Of a DNA stretch of 8,097 nt, positions 1 through 7,269 are shown one piece after another. How positions within the stretch are numbered: the stretch's first letter is position 1; each line of letters starts with the position of its first letter. The notes beneath the pieces are model-generated. The model was given only the letters and a program-made list of their open reading frames with translations, made no database searches and was not told the DNA's origin. Source of the stretch: Pseudomonadota bacterium (GTDB lineage: Bacteria > Pseudomonadota > Alphaproteobacteria > Rhizobiales > Xanthobacteraceae); contig JAEWFG010000200.1 in assembly GCA_023388935.1 (NCBI GenBank), forward strand, positions 1-8,097, read 5' to 3'. The position numbers and the translations under genes were made by a program.

Positions 1-341
1 GATGGGCCTTCCAGCGGATCCGTTTACGGGCGATGTCGGGCCGATCCTGCTCGGCCGGCCGAACGGTTTTTTTTGAAGCTCAAGCCCTCGGCGTGCACGA
101 AAGTCCACACCGCCCGCACGTCTGTCTCGATCCCGCGGGCCGCCAACTCGCTTGTGAGCTTGCGTAAGGTGAACGGCCCCGAGCGAATGCGCTCGCGTAG
201 CCAGTCGGCATTGGCGCCCGACAGAACAGGCTTCTTGTGACCAGCGATCTTGCCGGGCGATAGACCTCCTGTCTCCCGCCTCAGCTTCTTCCACTTCGAC
301 ACACAGGAGGGGCTGATCGCGGTCAGCGGGATTTCCTGGCA
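1..341 (-). pseudogene. IS630-family transposase, 5' fragment, frameshifted
   Basis: This is the N-terminal, DNA-binding part of an IS630-family (Tc1/mariner-like DDE) transposase, cut off by the window edge. The minus-strand reading contains a helix-turn-helix-like stretch (ISPSCVSKWKKLRRETGG), then LSPGKIAGHKKPVLSGANADW, then FVHAEGLSFKK, an arrangement known from the N-terminal half of this family. After the run of eight A (plus-strand T at 67-74) this frame reaches a stop at 24-26. The next frame continues with TVRPAEQDRPDIARKRIRWK, the usual family continuation toward the catalytic domain. Either one extra A broke the gene, or the frames are joined by slippage on the homopolymer. Upstream of about 341 family resemblance fades and no proper start is seen, so the 5' end looks truncated. 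The open stretch 24-302 starts only at an internal GTG. Confidence 0.75.
1..341 (-). mobile_element. IS630-family insertion sequence remnant (partial)
   Basis: Its extent is inferred from the transposase fragment. No terminal inverted repeat or TA target duplication could be recognised around 300-420, so the left boundary is approximate. The other end lies outside the window. It abuts the 3' end of the SWIM-protein gene, whose displaced reading frame stops at 323, so the insertion may have altered that gene's last codons. Confidence 0.55.
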
Positions 342-667
342 CTTGCTTGGGTTGTCTTTTTCGTTCCCGAACTGGCCCGAGTCGCACGATGTGAGGCGAC
401 ATCGGTCTTCGCTGCCGGCTTGGTCTTTCTGGCAGATAGCTTGCCTTTTTGCGCCTTGGACTGTTGGGGTTGCTTTGGGACTGTGAAGGCAGGATCTGGG
501 GTATGGGGAGTTTCGGCCATCTCCAGCCCGAATAGAGCGGCGACATCGCTTTCATCGAGCACCTTCGCGGAGCCTGGCATCGCTGTTAGCGGGGGATCCT
601 GTCCAGCGCTGGCGAGCATTTCAGTTTCATCCACCACGCAGCACAAAAAGAAGCTGAGGCTTTTCAT
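323..667 (-). pseudogene. C-terminal part of the SWIM protein, in a shifted frame
   Basis: This reading frame overlaps the 3' end of the SWIM-domain gene in the +1 frame. From the VDETEM segment onward it looks like the natural continuation of that protein: an acidic segment (VDETEMLASAGQ), then LDESDVAALFGLEMAE, then a low-complexity tail rich in Lys, Ala, Thr and Ser ending in RKSR. The first ten or so residues from the formal ATG at 667 encode the SWIM region out of frame and are not meaningful. There is no plausible independent ribosome-binding site. Joining LFVLRG of the upstream frame to VDETEM here would give a protein of roughly 300 aa. The basic tail could bind nucleic acid, which is inference from composition. 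The stop at 323-325 lies within the likely IS630 boundary zone. Confidence 0.6.
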
Positions 668-1217
668 CTAGCCTGGCCCCGACACCATACAGTGCTGCCG
701 CAACGTGCTTGCACATGTCTGCCCAATCTGGACAGCTGCAGGACAGCTTGATTTCCGTCGGCGACGGAAACAGGCCGTCACCCTCTCGACAGACCCGGTC
801 CATAACGCCTTTCGCCAAGCGGCCCTGCAGGAGTTCAACTAGCGAATCGACGGTTCCGGCGCAGTCCCGACAGATGGATTTCCAGCGTGCCCGCGTAACC
901 GGTGCAATGGCAATCTTGATTTGGTAGAGCTCAGACCCGGCGACCATTGCCGAGATCTCGCCCTTGGCAATTTGCAGGTCGATAACGGAGCCGTTTCGGA
1001 CATAAGTCCGGCCACGCGGCAAGCGGTTCTCATAGTCGCTGTATCGTTCAAGGTTGACGCACCAAGATTTGCCCCAGAAGCTCTTGGCAATTGTGCGGCC
1101 CTCGATCCTCACGGGCGCAACGGATCGTCCCTGCTTCTTGAGCTTGGCCAACTTGCGTTCTGCCTGCCGCCGCTTCTCAGCTACCGGCACGTAAGCGTGC
1201 CACTCGTAGTAGCTCAT
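627..1217 (-). CDS. SWIM zinc-finger domain protein, frameshifted near its 3' end
   Basis: This is a SWIM zinc-finger protein; the domain binds zinc and is associated with DNA or protein binding, often beside SWI2/SNF2 ATPases. The 196-aa reading has a basic N-terminus (residues 15-40), a conserved segment around WGKSWCVNLERYSDYENR (about 48-65), and the SWIM signature CxC-x6-CxH with Cys160, Cys162, Cys169 and His171. The start is well supported: the ATG overlaps the SNF2 gene's TGA in an ATGA, preceded by AAGGAG (1222-1227) 4 nt upstream, so translation is probably coupled. The reading stops at 627, just after LFVLRGG, while the expected continuation (VDETEM...) lies in the +1 frame. The simplest explanation is loss of two bases near 633-640. 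The zinc ligands are intact, so the truncated product could still fold. Confidence 0.85.
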   Translation of the reverse strand: MSYYEWHAYVPVAEKRRQAERKLAKLKKQGRSVAPVRIEGRTIAKSFWGKSWCVNLERYSDYENRLPRGRTYVRNGSVIDLQIAKGEISAMVAGSELYQIKIAIAPVTRARWKSICRDCAGTVDSLVELLQGRLAKGVMDRVCREGDGLFPSPTEIKLSCSCPDWADMCKHVAAALYGVGARLDEKPQLLFVLRGG

Positions 1218-3922
1218 TCATCTCCTTCCTTCATCGCCGCAATCAAATCGAGACTCACGAGTTTAAGCAACTCCTCATCCTTCATCTCAGTCAACAGGAT
1301 ATCAGCTCCGCCGCCGAGGAAATCCCCTGCCAATTGTTTCTTGGACTCGATCATATGGTCGATCTTTTCCTCCACGGTGCCGCGACAAACGAACTTGTGC
1401 ACAAGCACATTCTTGATTTGTCCGATCCGGAAGGCACGGTCGGTGGCTTGGTTTTCGACAGCTGGATTCCACCACCTGTCGAAATGAATGACATGCGAGG
1501 CCGCTGTGAGATTGAGCCCGGTGCCGCCTGCTTTGACCGAGAGCACGAAGAACGGGACGTCTTCGTCTTCCTGGAATTGGCGCACCAGGTCCTTGCGCTT
1601 CTTAACCTCTGTCTCTCCATGCAGAACGAGGCCGGGCCTCCCGAACACGGAGCCCAGGAACGCCACTAGCGGCTCCGTTGTCTCCTTGAACTGGGTGAAG
1701 ACAAGTGCCTTCTCCTGCCGGGCGGCAACCACTTCCGCGATGTCGCGCAGGCGCCCAAGCTTCCCGCTATCCTCCTCATTCCACGCGCCGTCGCCGAGCC
1801 ACTGCGATGGATGGTTGCAGATCTGCTTCAAACGCATGAGGAAAGCCAGGACGATGCCTCTCCGTTTTATTCCATCGACCTCTTCGAGTTGGCCGGCCAG
1901 TTCTGCCACTGCTTGCTGATAAAGCGCCGCCTGCTTGCGGCTCAAGTGGCAGAAAGTTTTCACCTCGGTCTTGTCGGGCAGGTCGGCAATGATGCTCTTA
2001 TCGGTCTTCAGCCGCCGCATGATATAGGGGCGCACCAGGTCGCGGAGCGGACCGTAAGGGTTATGTGGCCGGTCGGCGAGGCGTTTGACGAATGCCGAAA
2101 ATTCCTTCGACGATCCCAACAGGCCAGGATTGATGAAGTCGAAGATCGACCATAGGTCACCTAGCCGATTCTCGATGGGCGTTCCGGTCAGCGCAATGCG
2201 CATGTCGGCCTTGAGCCTCTTGACCGATTTTGTCTGCTTAGCAGCCGGGTTCTTGATGGCCTGTGCTTCATCGAGCACCACAAACCGCCATGATGTCGTT
2301 TCTAGCCAAGGCGTACGCGTCAGAAAGCCGTAGCTCGTGATTACGAGATCGACGTCTGCGAATTTGTCCGCACTGTAGGTGTTCAATTTCTCAGACGGCG
2401 CAGCCGATGGATGCACCACGACTGTTTTCAGGCTTGGCGCAAATCGCGCAATCTCCGCGGCCCAATTGGCTAACAACGAGGCGGGGGCAACGAGTAGGCA
2501 AGGTTTCCGATTTCCCCTGTCCTCATGCTTGATCACCAGCAGCAGCGACAACACCTGGATGGTTTTGCCGAGCCCCATATCGTCGGCAAGGCAAGCCCCA
2601 AGCTTGAGCCGCGTCAGCAGATAGAGCCATTGCACACCCGACTGCTGATACGGTCGCAGCGTACCCTGAAAGTATTGACCGGGGTCGACCCGCATGAGCC
2701 AATCGGGATGGCGCAAGGTCGCCAGCGTCTCCGCCAGCCAGGGTCCGGCCACGGTCTGGCTCCAATCGATGTCGGCTGGTGCGGCAGTTTTATCTCCGGC
2801 AATGCCAGCCCCAGCCAGCATTCGCATCGCCTCACCGAACGAAAGACCATCGGCCGCGGCGCGGCGCTCAATGGCCTCAAATTGCTTGAGTGTGCGATTC
2901 AGTCGTTCATGATCGATCTCGACCCACTTGCCACGGATTAAGGCCAATCCATCGGAATGCGCCAGGAGCCGCTTGATCTCGGCCTTCGAGAGGCTTTCGC
3001 CATCAAGCGTCACCTCCATTCGGAAGTCGAGCAGCGCGTCCATCCCCAGCTGTGATGGCGCATTGCCCCCGACCGTTGCTTTCACTTGCGGGCGTGCGGG
3101 GTGGTTCATGCGCCAACTCGCTGGCATTCGCACGACCACCCCGGCGCTTTCGAGAGCGGGAACATCCTTCAGGAATTGCAGAGCCTGTTGTGGGCTCCAG
3201 CGCAGCGGGTGAAAGATATCGCCGGCATTGACCATCGTCTTCAACCAAGGGCTACTCTCGGCGGCGCGCTGGACAGGCATCAGCAGCGAGAGCAGGCGTT
3301 GGCGGTTCCTCGCACCGGAATACTCCTGCAAGGCTTTGCCGAGCGGCAAATGCTGGGCCTTGGCCTCAGCAGAGAGTCGGGTCGTGTAGGTTGCAAGAAA
3401 CGCAAACGGGGTCTCTTCGTCCTTCCGGTTCTCCGCCAGGTTGAAATGAACGCGCCCAACCAAATTCCATGCCGGATGACGGCTCTTGAGGAACTCCTGC
3501 ACAGAGAGCTTGGCTTGCACCAACTCGAGATCAAAGGCCGCATCCATACCGCGCCAAAGACTGGCCAGGACAGACGTCGTCAGGTATTCCGCGCCGGTCA
3601 TAGGCGGAGCGGCCGCTGCCATTGTGTCCAACTCGCCATCGGCGGGGATCGGCACAGGTGGCTTGGTACGGCCATCTCCAACACTAGAAAGAGCGCACAG
3701 TGCAGTCATGTAGCGCATTCCAAGCTCTCGCCAATACGACAACACCGGTGGGAGAGCCGTCGCGACTTCGTCGGCGCCGAGCCACAACAATCCGTGCCCT
3801 GGGCCCCGCAAAAATGCTTTCTCCAGCCGCACGCCCTGATCGGGCTCCAACGCAGGAGCTTGCGCCGTTTGTCGCAGCGTCAGCAAACCATGCGGGGTAA
3901 GAACGGGTTCCAGCGTCATCAT
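1214..3922 (-). CDS. SNF2-family DNA helicase/translocase
   Basis: This is a superfamily 2 SWI2/SNF2 ATPase (902 aa from the chosen start) that would use ATP to translocate on double-stranded DNA and remodel protein-DNA complexes. The first ~420 residues are the long N-terminal region typical of bacterial SNF2 proteins. The ATPase core follows: motif I DDMGLGKT (about 447-454), motif Ia LLVAPASLLANW, motif II DEAQ (about 551-554), motif III LTGTPIENRLGDLW, then in the second RecA lobe VFTQF, LSVKAGGTGLNL, and motif VI QATDRAFRIGQ (about 825-835). All key motifs are intact and there is no frame break. I chose the ATG at 3922 over an in-frame GTG at 3985 because the extra 21 residues look non-conserved and read through the end of the neighbouring gene. 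The ribosome-binding site is weak. The gene overlaps the SWIM gene by 4 nt, a pairing known from other bacteria. Confidence 0.93.
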   Translation of the reverse strand: MMTLEPVLTPHGLLTLRQTAQAPALEPDQGVRLEKAFLRGPGHGLLWLGADEVATALPPVLSYWRELGMRYMTALCALSSVGDGRTKPPVPIPADGELDTMAAAAPPMTGAEYLTTSVLASLWRGMDAAFDLELVQAKLSVQEFLKSRHPAWNLVGRVHFNLAENRKDEETPFAFLATYTTRLSAEAKAQHLPLGKALQEYSGARNRQRLLSLLMPVQRAAESSPWLKTMVNAGDIFHPLRWSPQQALQFLKDVPALESAGVVVRMPASWRMNHPARPQVKATVGGNAPSQLGMDALLDFRMEVTLDGESLSKAEIKRLLAHSDGLALIRGKWVEIDHERLNRTLKQFEAIERRAAADGLSFGEAMRMLAGAGIAGDKTAAPADIDWSQTVAGPWLAETLATLRHPDWLMRVDPGQYFQGTLRPYQQSGVQWLYLLTRLKLGACLADDMGLGKTIQVLSLLLVIKHEDRGNRKPCLLVAPASLLANWAAEIARFAPSLKTVVVHPSAAPSEKLNTYSADKFADVDLVITSYGFLTRTPWLETTSWRFVVLDEAQAIKNPAAKQTKSVKRLKADMRIALTGTPIENRLGDLWSIFDFINPGLLGSSKEFSAFVKRLADRPHNPYGPLRDLVRPYIMRRLKTDKSIIADLPDKTEVKTFCHLSRKQAALYQQAVAELAGQLEEVDGIKRRGIVLAFLMRLKQICNHPSQWLGDGAWNEEDSGKLGRLRDIAEVVAARQEKALVFTQFKETTEPLVAFLGSVFGRPGLVLHGETEVKKRKDLVRQFQEDEDVPFFVLSVKAGGTGLNLTAASHVIHFDRWWNPAVENQATDRAFRIGQIKNVLVHKFVCRGTVEEKIDHMIESKKQLAGDFLGGGADILLTEMKDEELLKLVSLDLIAAMKEGDE
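1222..1227 (-). promoter_or_regulatory. Ribosome-binding site of the SWIM gene
   Basis: AAGGAG on the minus strand lies 4 nt before the ATG at 1217, inside the last codons of the SNF2 gene. It fixes the start and, with the ATGA stop/start overlap, indicates translational coupling. Confidence 0.75.
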
Positions 3923-4009
3923 GACGGTGAGACCTTGCGATCCCCGCGAAAATGTCCGCGATTTTGGGGGAGAGCCGCGCGCCACATCGAGAAGTAATTC
4001 GCCATTCTG

Positions 4010-4385
4010 TCACGAAGTACGAGCATGGGCGCGGTCAGCAATTTCTTGACCAGCGTGAACTGCCGAACGCACTCCGCGACTGCGGCCGGGCCCTCACGGA
4101 GAAGATGATCTTCCTCCAAAACATCAACGTTCCTTTCGTTTTGCGAACGCTCGATTTGCGCCAACTGCACGCCAATCTTATCCGGCGTGAAGACGCGTCT
4201 CGCCTCGTAAACAAACCGCCGCAGTTCCCGAGCGAAGTCGGGATGTCTGGAGGCAGCACTGGCGAAGCTCATCAACTTCTCACCGACAAGGTAGTCGAAG
4301 GCCGCCGTGAGCCCGAATCGAGCCTCGCTCGTTGAGCCGCTTCGCACTGTTCGATCCAAATATTATGCGCTTTGCGTACATTCAT
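4010..4385 (-). pseudogene. Small conserved-looking protein gene with two single-base frame breaks
   Basis: I do not recognise a function. An ATG at 4385, 9 nt after the recD2 stop and preceded by an AGGG-type ribosome-binding site, opens MNVRKAHNIWIEQCEAAQ. The frame must then shift near 4318-4322 to continue as RFGLTAAFDYLVGEKLMSFA and on to QFTLVKKLLTAP. A second shift near 4018 would restore a short end, LGTS followed by TGA at 4010-4012. Restoring one base at each place gives a continuous protein of about 125 aa resembling small hypothetical proteins I recall from rhizobial accessory regions (from memory, not checked). Without repair, the longest open stretch is 3919-4359 with a TTG start and an unrelated C-terminal tail, whose stop overlaps the SNF2 ATG. 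The middle is probably helical. It is in operon position between the two helicases. Confidence 0.6.
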
Positions 4386-4394
4386 AGTCGGCCC

Positions 4395-6596
4395 TCATCT
4401 GATCGGCGTCGACAATGTCCTTGATGCCAGCCACTCATTCAATTTCGACCACCGCCTTCGGCCCGAAACGTTCCTAACCGCGATGGCAACGGCCTTCTTC
4501 TGACCGACCAGCACGACCAGCTTCTTGCCCCGGGTGACGCCGGTATAGAGCAGGTTTCGCTGCAGCATGGTGTAATGCTGCGTCGTCACCGGGATCACAA
4601 CGGCGAGGTATTCCGAACCCTGGCTCTTATGAATGGTTGCTGCGTAGGCCGGCACCAGTGTGTCGAGCTCGCCAAACCCATAAATGACCGTGCGGCCGTC
4701 GAAGCTTGCGGTGAGCTCGCTGTCTTCGAAACTAACATCGTCGATATAGCCGATGTCGCCGTTATAGACCTCCTTGTCGTAATCGTTTTCGATCTGCATC
4801 ACTTTGTCGCCGGGCGCGAACGTCCAACCAAAGCGCTCGACCTTGCGCTCGCCGGCGGGGTTCAGAGCCGTCTGTAGTTCGATGTTTAGCGAGCGCGCAC
4901 CGACGCCGCCCCGGTTCATTGGACACAGAACCTGAATGTCCCGAATTGGGTCGAGGCCGAAGCGATTGGGGATCCGTGTCTTCACCAACTCGATGATGCG
5001 CTGTACGATGGTTTCTGGATGATCCGCTTGCACGAAGTAGAAATCGCTATCCGTGCCGGGCAGGCTGAGATCGGGGATGACCCCGTGATTGATACGATGT
5101 GCGCTGATGATGATGCGGCTTTGCGCGGCCTGCCGGAACACCTCGGTGAGACGCACCACCGGCACCGCACCGGATGAGATGACGTCGGCCAGCACTTGGC
5201 CTGGCCCAACCGAAGGAAGCTGGTCGATGTCGCCGACGATCAAAAGGGCAGACTTGTCTGCCACTGCCTTGATGAGTGACTGCATCAGCATGACGTCTAC
5301 CATTGAGGCTTCGTCGACAACAAGCAGGTCGCAGTCGAGCGGATTGTCTTCGCCGCGCTTGAAGCCGCCGCCCTTGGGGTCAACCTCCAGCAGCCGGTGG
5401 ATCGTCCTGGCCTCAAAACCGGTCGCCTCGGTCATGCGCTTGGCGGCGCGGCCGGTCGGCGCGCATAGCAGGAGCCTTACCCCCTTTGCTGCGAGAATGC
5501 GGAGAATACCTTTGACGATGGTGGTCTTGCCGACACCAGGACCGCCGGTCATGACCAACGCTTTGGACATCAATGCGAGCCGGATCGCAGCCACCTGGCT
5601 TTCGGCAAGGGTAAGCCCGATCCGTTCCTCGACCCAAGGCAGTGCCTTGTCTGGATTGATCCAGGGCCAGGGCAGTGTGCCATTCGCAAGCCGGATCAGC
5701 CGCTCGGCAATCGAGCGCTCCGCCCGATGCAGGCCCGCCAGAAACACGCAGGACGTTTCGCCGACACTGTCCGCGATGACCGTGCCTTCTGTCCGTTCGA
5801 GATCAAGCGCGATGCACACATGTTCCACCGGGACCTGAAGCAGCTTCTCCGCAAGCCGCACCAGGTCATCCGTCGGCAAACCGCAGTGCCCTTTGTCCAT
5901 CGCCTCGGTCAAAGCATAGGAGATTCCGGCCCGAACCCGGATCATTGCGGTCTTCTCGATGCCGAGTTTCATCGCGATAGCGTCGGCAGTCTTGAAGCCA
6001 ATGCCGCGAATGTCACGCGCGAGGCGGTAGGGGTTCTCCGTCATGATCTGTACGGCGTCCGCGCCATAGGTCTTATAGATGCGCACCGCCCGCGCTGTGC
6101 CGACGCCATTGCTGTGCAGGAAGACCATGATTTCGCGAACGATCTTCTGTTCGGCCCAGGCGGCTGTGATCCGGTTTGCCCGAACCGGACCTATGCCCGT
6201 TACCTCGCGCAGGCGTTCGGGCTCAGCCTCGATAGTATCGAACACCTTCTCACCGAAAGCGCGCACCAGCTTCTTGGCATAGACTGGCCCGATGCCCCGG
6301 ATCATCCCGGAGCCAAGATATTTCTCTATGCCGTCGAGTGATGTCGGTTCCGAGGTCTTTAAGAACACCGCCCTGTACTGTTGGCCATGGGTGCGGTCAT
6401 TGACCCATTCGCCCGATGCGGTAATCCACTCACCAGCGGAGATCACCGCGGCGTGCCCGACTACAGTGACCAGTTCGCGGTGGCCGCGCGCCTTGATCCG
6501 CAAAACGCAGTAGCCATTCCCGTCGTTGTGGTATGTGACGCGCTCAACAAGGCCCGCGAGAACTTCCCGGCTTGATGGTTCCGACTGCGGTTTCAT
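4395..6596 (-). CDS. recD2: RecD2-type ATP-dependent DNA helicase
   Basis: This is a superfamily 1B helicase of the RecD2 (RecD-like, RecBC-independent) type, expected to unwind DNA 5' to 3' in repair. The 733-aa length fits the family. The N-terminal ~80 residues (LVERVTYHNDGNGYCVLRI) match the family's OB-like domain. Helix-hairpin-helix segments follow at about 97-115 (GMIRGIGPVYAKKL), 131-146 (EVTGIGPVRANRI) and 195-211. The helicase core has motif I GGPGVGKTT (351-359), motif Ia APTGRAAKRM, motif II VVDEASMVD (426-434), motif III GDIDQLPSVGPG (455-466), motif IV-like RLTEVFRQ, motif V IHKSQGSEY (655-663) and motif VI LLYTGVTRGKK (682-692). All look intact. The ATG at 6596 fits the usual N-terminus; its ribosome-binding site is weak. 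It is the first gene of the minus-strand cluster and is followed after 9 nt by the next gene. Confidence 0.94.
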   Translation of the reverse strand: MKPQSEPSSREVLAGLVERVTYHNDGNGYCVLRIKARGHRELVTVVGHAAVISAGEWITASGEWVNDRTHGQQYRAVFLKTSEPTSLDGIEKYLGSGMIRGIGPVYAKKLVRAFGEKVFDTIEAEPERLREVTGIGPVRANRITAAWAEQKIVREIMVFLHSNGVGTARAVRIYKTYGADAVQIMTENPYRLARDIRGIGFKTADAIAMKLGIEKTAMIRVRAGISYALTEAMDKGHCGLPTDDLVRLAEKLLQVPVEHVCIALDLERTEGTVIADSVGETSCVFLAGLHRAERSIAERLIRLANGTLPWPWINPDKALPWVEERIGLTLAESQVAAIRLALMSKALVMTGGPGVGKTTIVKGILRILAAKGVRLLLCAPTGRAAKRMTEATGFEARTIHRLLEVDPKGGGFKRGEDNPLDCDLLVVDEASMVDVMLMQSLIKAVADKSALLIVGDIDQLPSVGPGQVLADVISSGAVPVVRLTEVFRQAAQSRIIISAHRINHGVIPDLSLPGTDSDFYFVQADHPETIVQRIIELVKTRIPNRFGLDPIRDIQVLCPMNRGGVGARSLNIELQTALNPAGERKVERFGWTFAPGDKVMQIENDYDKEVYNGDIGYIDDVSFEDSELTASFDGRTVIYGFGELDTLVPAYAATIHKSQGSEYLAVVIPVTTQHYTMLQRNLLYTGVTRGKKLVVLVGQKKAVAIAVRNVSGRRRWSKLNEWLASRTLSTPIR

Positions 6597-6640
6597 GCGG
6601 ATCGCCGCATCATTTTTCCGTCGCTGGGAGCACTATTTGC

Positions 6641-6654
6641 GGAGAGATCTCTCC
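6641..6654. promoter_or_regulatory. Perfect 14-bp palindrome upstream of recD2
   Basis: GGAGAGATCTCTCC is self-complementary and lies 45-58 nt before the recD2 ATG, in the likely promoter or leader region. It could be an operator for a dimeric regulator or, in RNA, a short hairpin. No convincing -35/-10 pair was found beside it, so regulation of recD2 is inference from position. Confidence 0.35.
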
Positions 6655-6703
6655 CCCGAACCCAACTTGGAAAAGATGGCTCAATTGGACCGTCGTTGGC
6701 AAG

Positions 6704-6718
6704 CCACCACGGTGGTGG
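6704..6718. repeat. Short perfect inverted repeat at the edge of the IS3 remnant
   Basis: CCACCAC and GTGGTGG are separated by a single base. The repeat sits immediately before the presumed left end of the IS3-family element (TGGACCCC at 6721). It may mark the insertion target or be chance; no function is assigned. Confidence 0.3.
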
Positions 6719-6720
6719 AA

Positions 6721-7142
6721 TGGACCCCGATTTTAAGACCAGAGGCTGAGTTGGAAAAGGGCCGCTCCGTTTGATAGACGGAGGGCATGATGACGAAGAA
6801 GACGAGATGGAAGATCGACGCAGCACTGAAGGAAGGATTGCGCTCGAGGCGGTGCGGGAGCAGGCGACGGTGACCGATCTGGTCCAGCGCTATGAGGTTC
6901 ACCCGAACCAGATCTATGCGTGGAAGAAGCAACTTCTGGAACAGGCGGCACGGGCCTTTGACGCGGGTGTCGGGAGGGAGAGCGGGGAAACGCGCGAACG
7001 CGAGATCGAGAAGCTGCACGCAAGATCGGGCGATTGACGGTGGCGCGCGATTTTTTAGCGCGGAGGTCCGGAAGATGAGCACGCCGGACCGTCGAGGACT
7101 CGATCGCGCCGACATGGCGCTGTCGATCCGCCGGCAGGCCGA
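6721..7142 (+). mobile_element. IS3-family insertion sequence remnant, 3'-truncated
   Basis: A TGG-starting left end (about 6716 or 6721, TGGACCCCGATTTT) is followed by a degraded orfA and only the first ~22 codons of orfB. Beyond about 7142 resemblance to IS3 transposases stops abruptly, and no right inverted repeat was recognised. The element lies just upstream of the helicase cluster and reads in the opposite direction. Its frame breaks make it immobile by itself. The right boundary is approximate. Confidence 0.65.
6787..7078 (+). pseudogene. IS3-family orfA (HTH protein), two frame breaks
   Basis: This is the DNA-binding OrfA of an IS3-family element. An ATG at 6787, or 6790 right after it, opens MMTKKTRWKIDAALK. 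The frame breaks between 6832 and 6833, where one missing base would restore ALKARIALEAVREQATVTDL. The helix-turn-helix region LVQRYEVHPNQIYAWKKQL and the coiled-coil-like REREIEKLHA are well preserved. A second break in the A-run near 7022 sends the frame to a stop at 7035-7037. With one extra A it would read KIGRLTVARDFLARRSGR and end at the TGA at 7076-7078, overlapping the orfB ATG. The longest uninterrupted reading is 6771-7037, which starts out of the true frame. Both disruptions are consistent with single-base deletions. Confidence 0.7.
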
Positions 7143-7269
7143 GAGCGACGGGCCGCGGGTGGTCGGCGCGACCTCGAACAAGATCCCGCTGACAGCTGGC
7201 GTCGGCGACCATGACGGCTTGTTGGAGCAGATCGGATCGCAGGATTGGACACCGACGGTGATGGCCTGA
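7075..7269 (+). pseudogene. IS3-family orfB, N-terminal stub
   Basis: The ATG at 7075 overlaps the ancestral orfA stop in an ATGA, the usual arrangement for this type. The product starts MSTPDRRGLDRADMALSIRRQ, matching the start of IS3-family OrfB integrase-like transposases. After about residue 22 the reading (ESDGPRVVGATSNK to WTPTVMA) no longer resembles a transposase, and the rve/DDE catalytic domain is absent. The remaining ~40 codons are probably sequence beyond the truncation point that happens to stay open. No function is expected. Confidence 0.55.

Noticed and set aside
921..1487. 188-codon plus-strand open frame
   Set aside because: It overlaps the SWIM and SNF2 genes on the opposite strand; both of those have clear motifs.
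3923..3985. Upstream GTG start for the SNF2 gene
   Set aside because: It would add 21 residues without an evident ribosome-binding site; the ATG at 3922 is a better start.
3086..3997. 303-codon plus-strand open frame
   Set aside because: It lies entirely opposite the SNF2 gene and has no recognisable domain; a high-GC antisense shadow.
5089..5838. 249-codon plus-strand open frame
   Set aside because: It is antisense to recD2, Ser/Arg-rich with no domain; a shadow of the real gene.
5727..6341. 204-codon plus-strand open frame
   Set aside because: It is antisense to recD2 with no family features.
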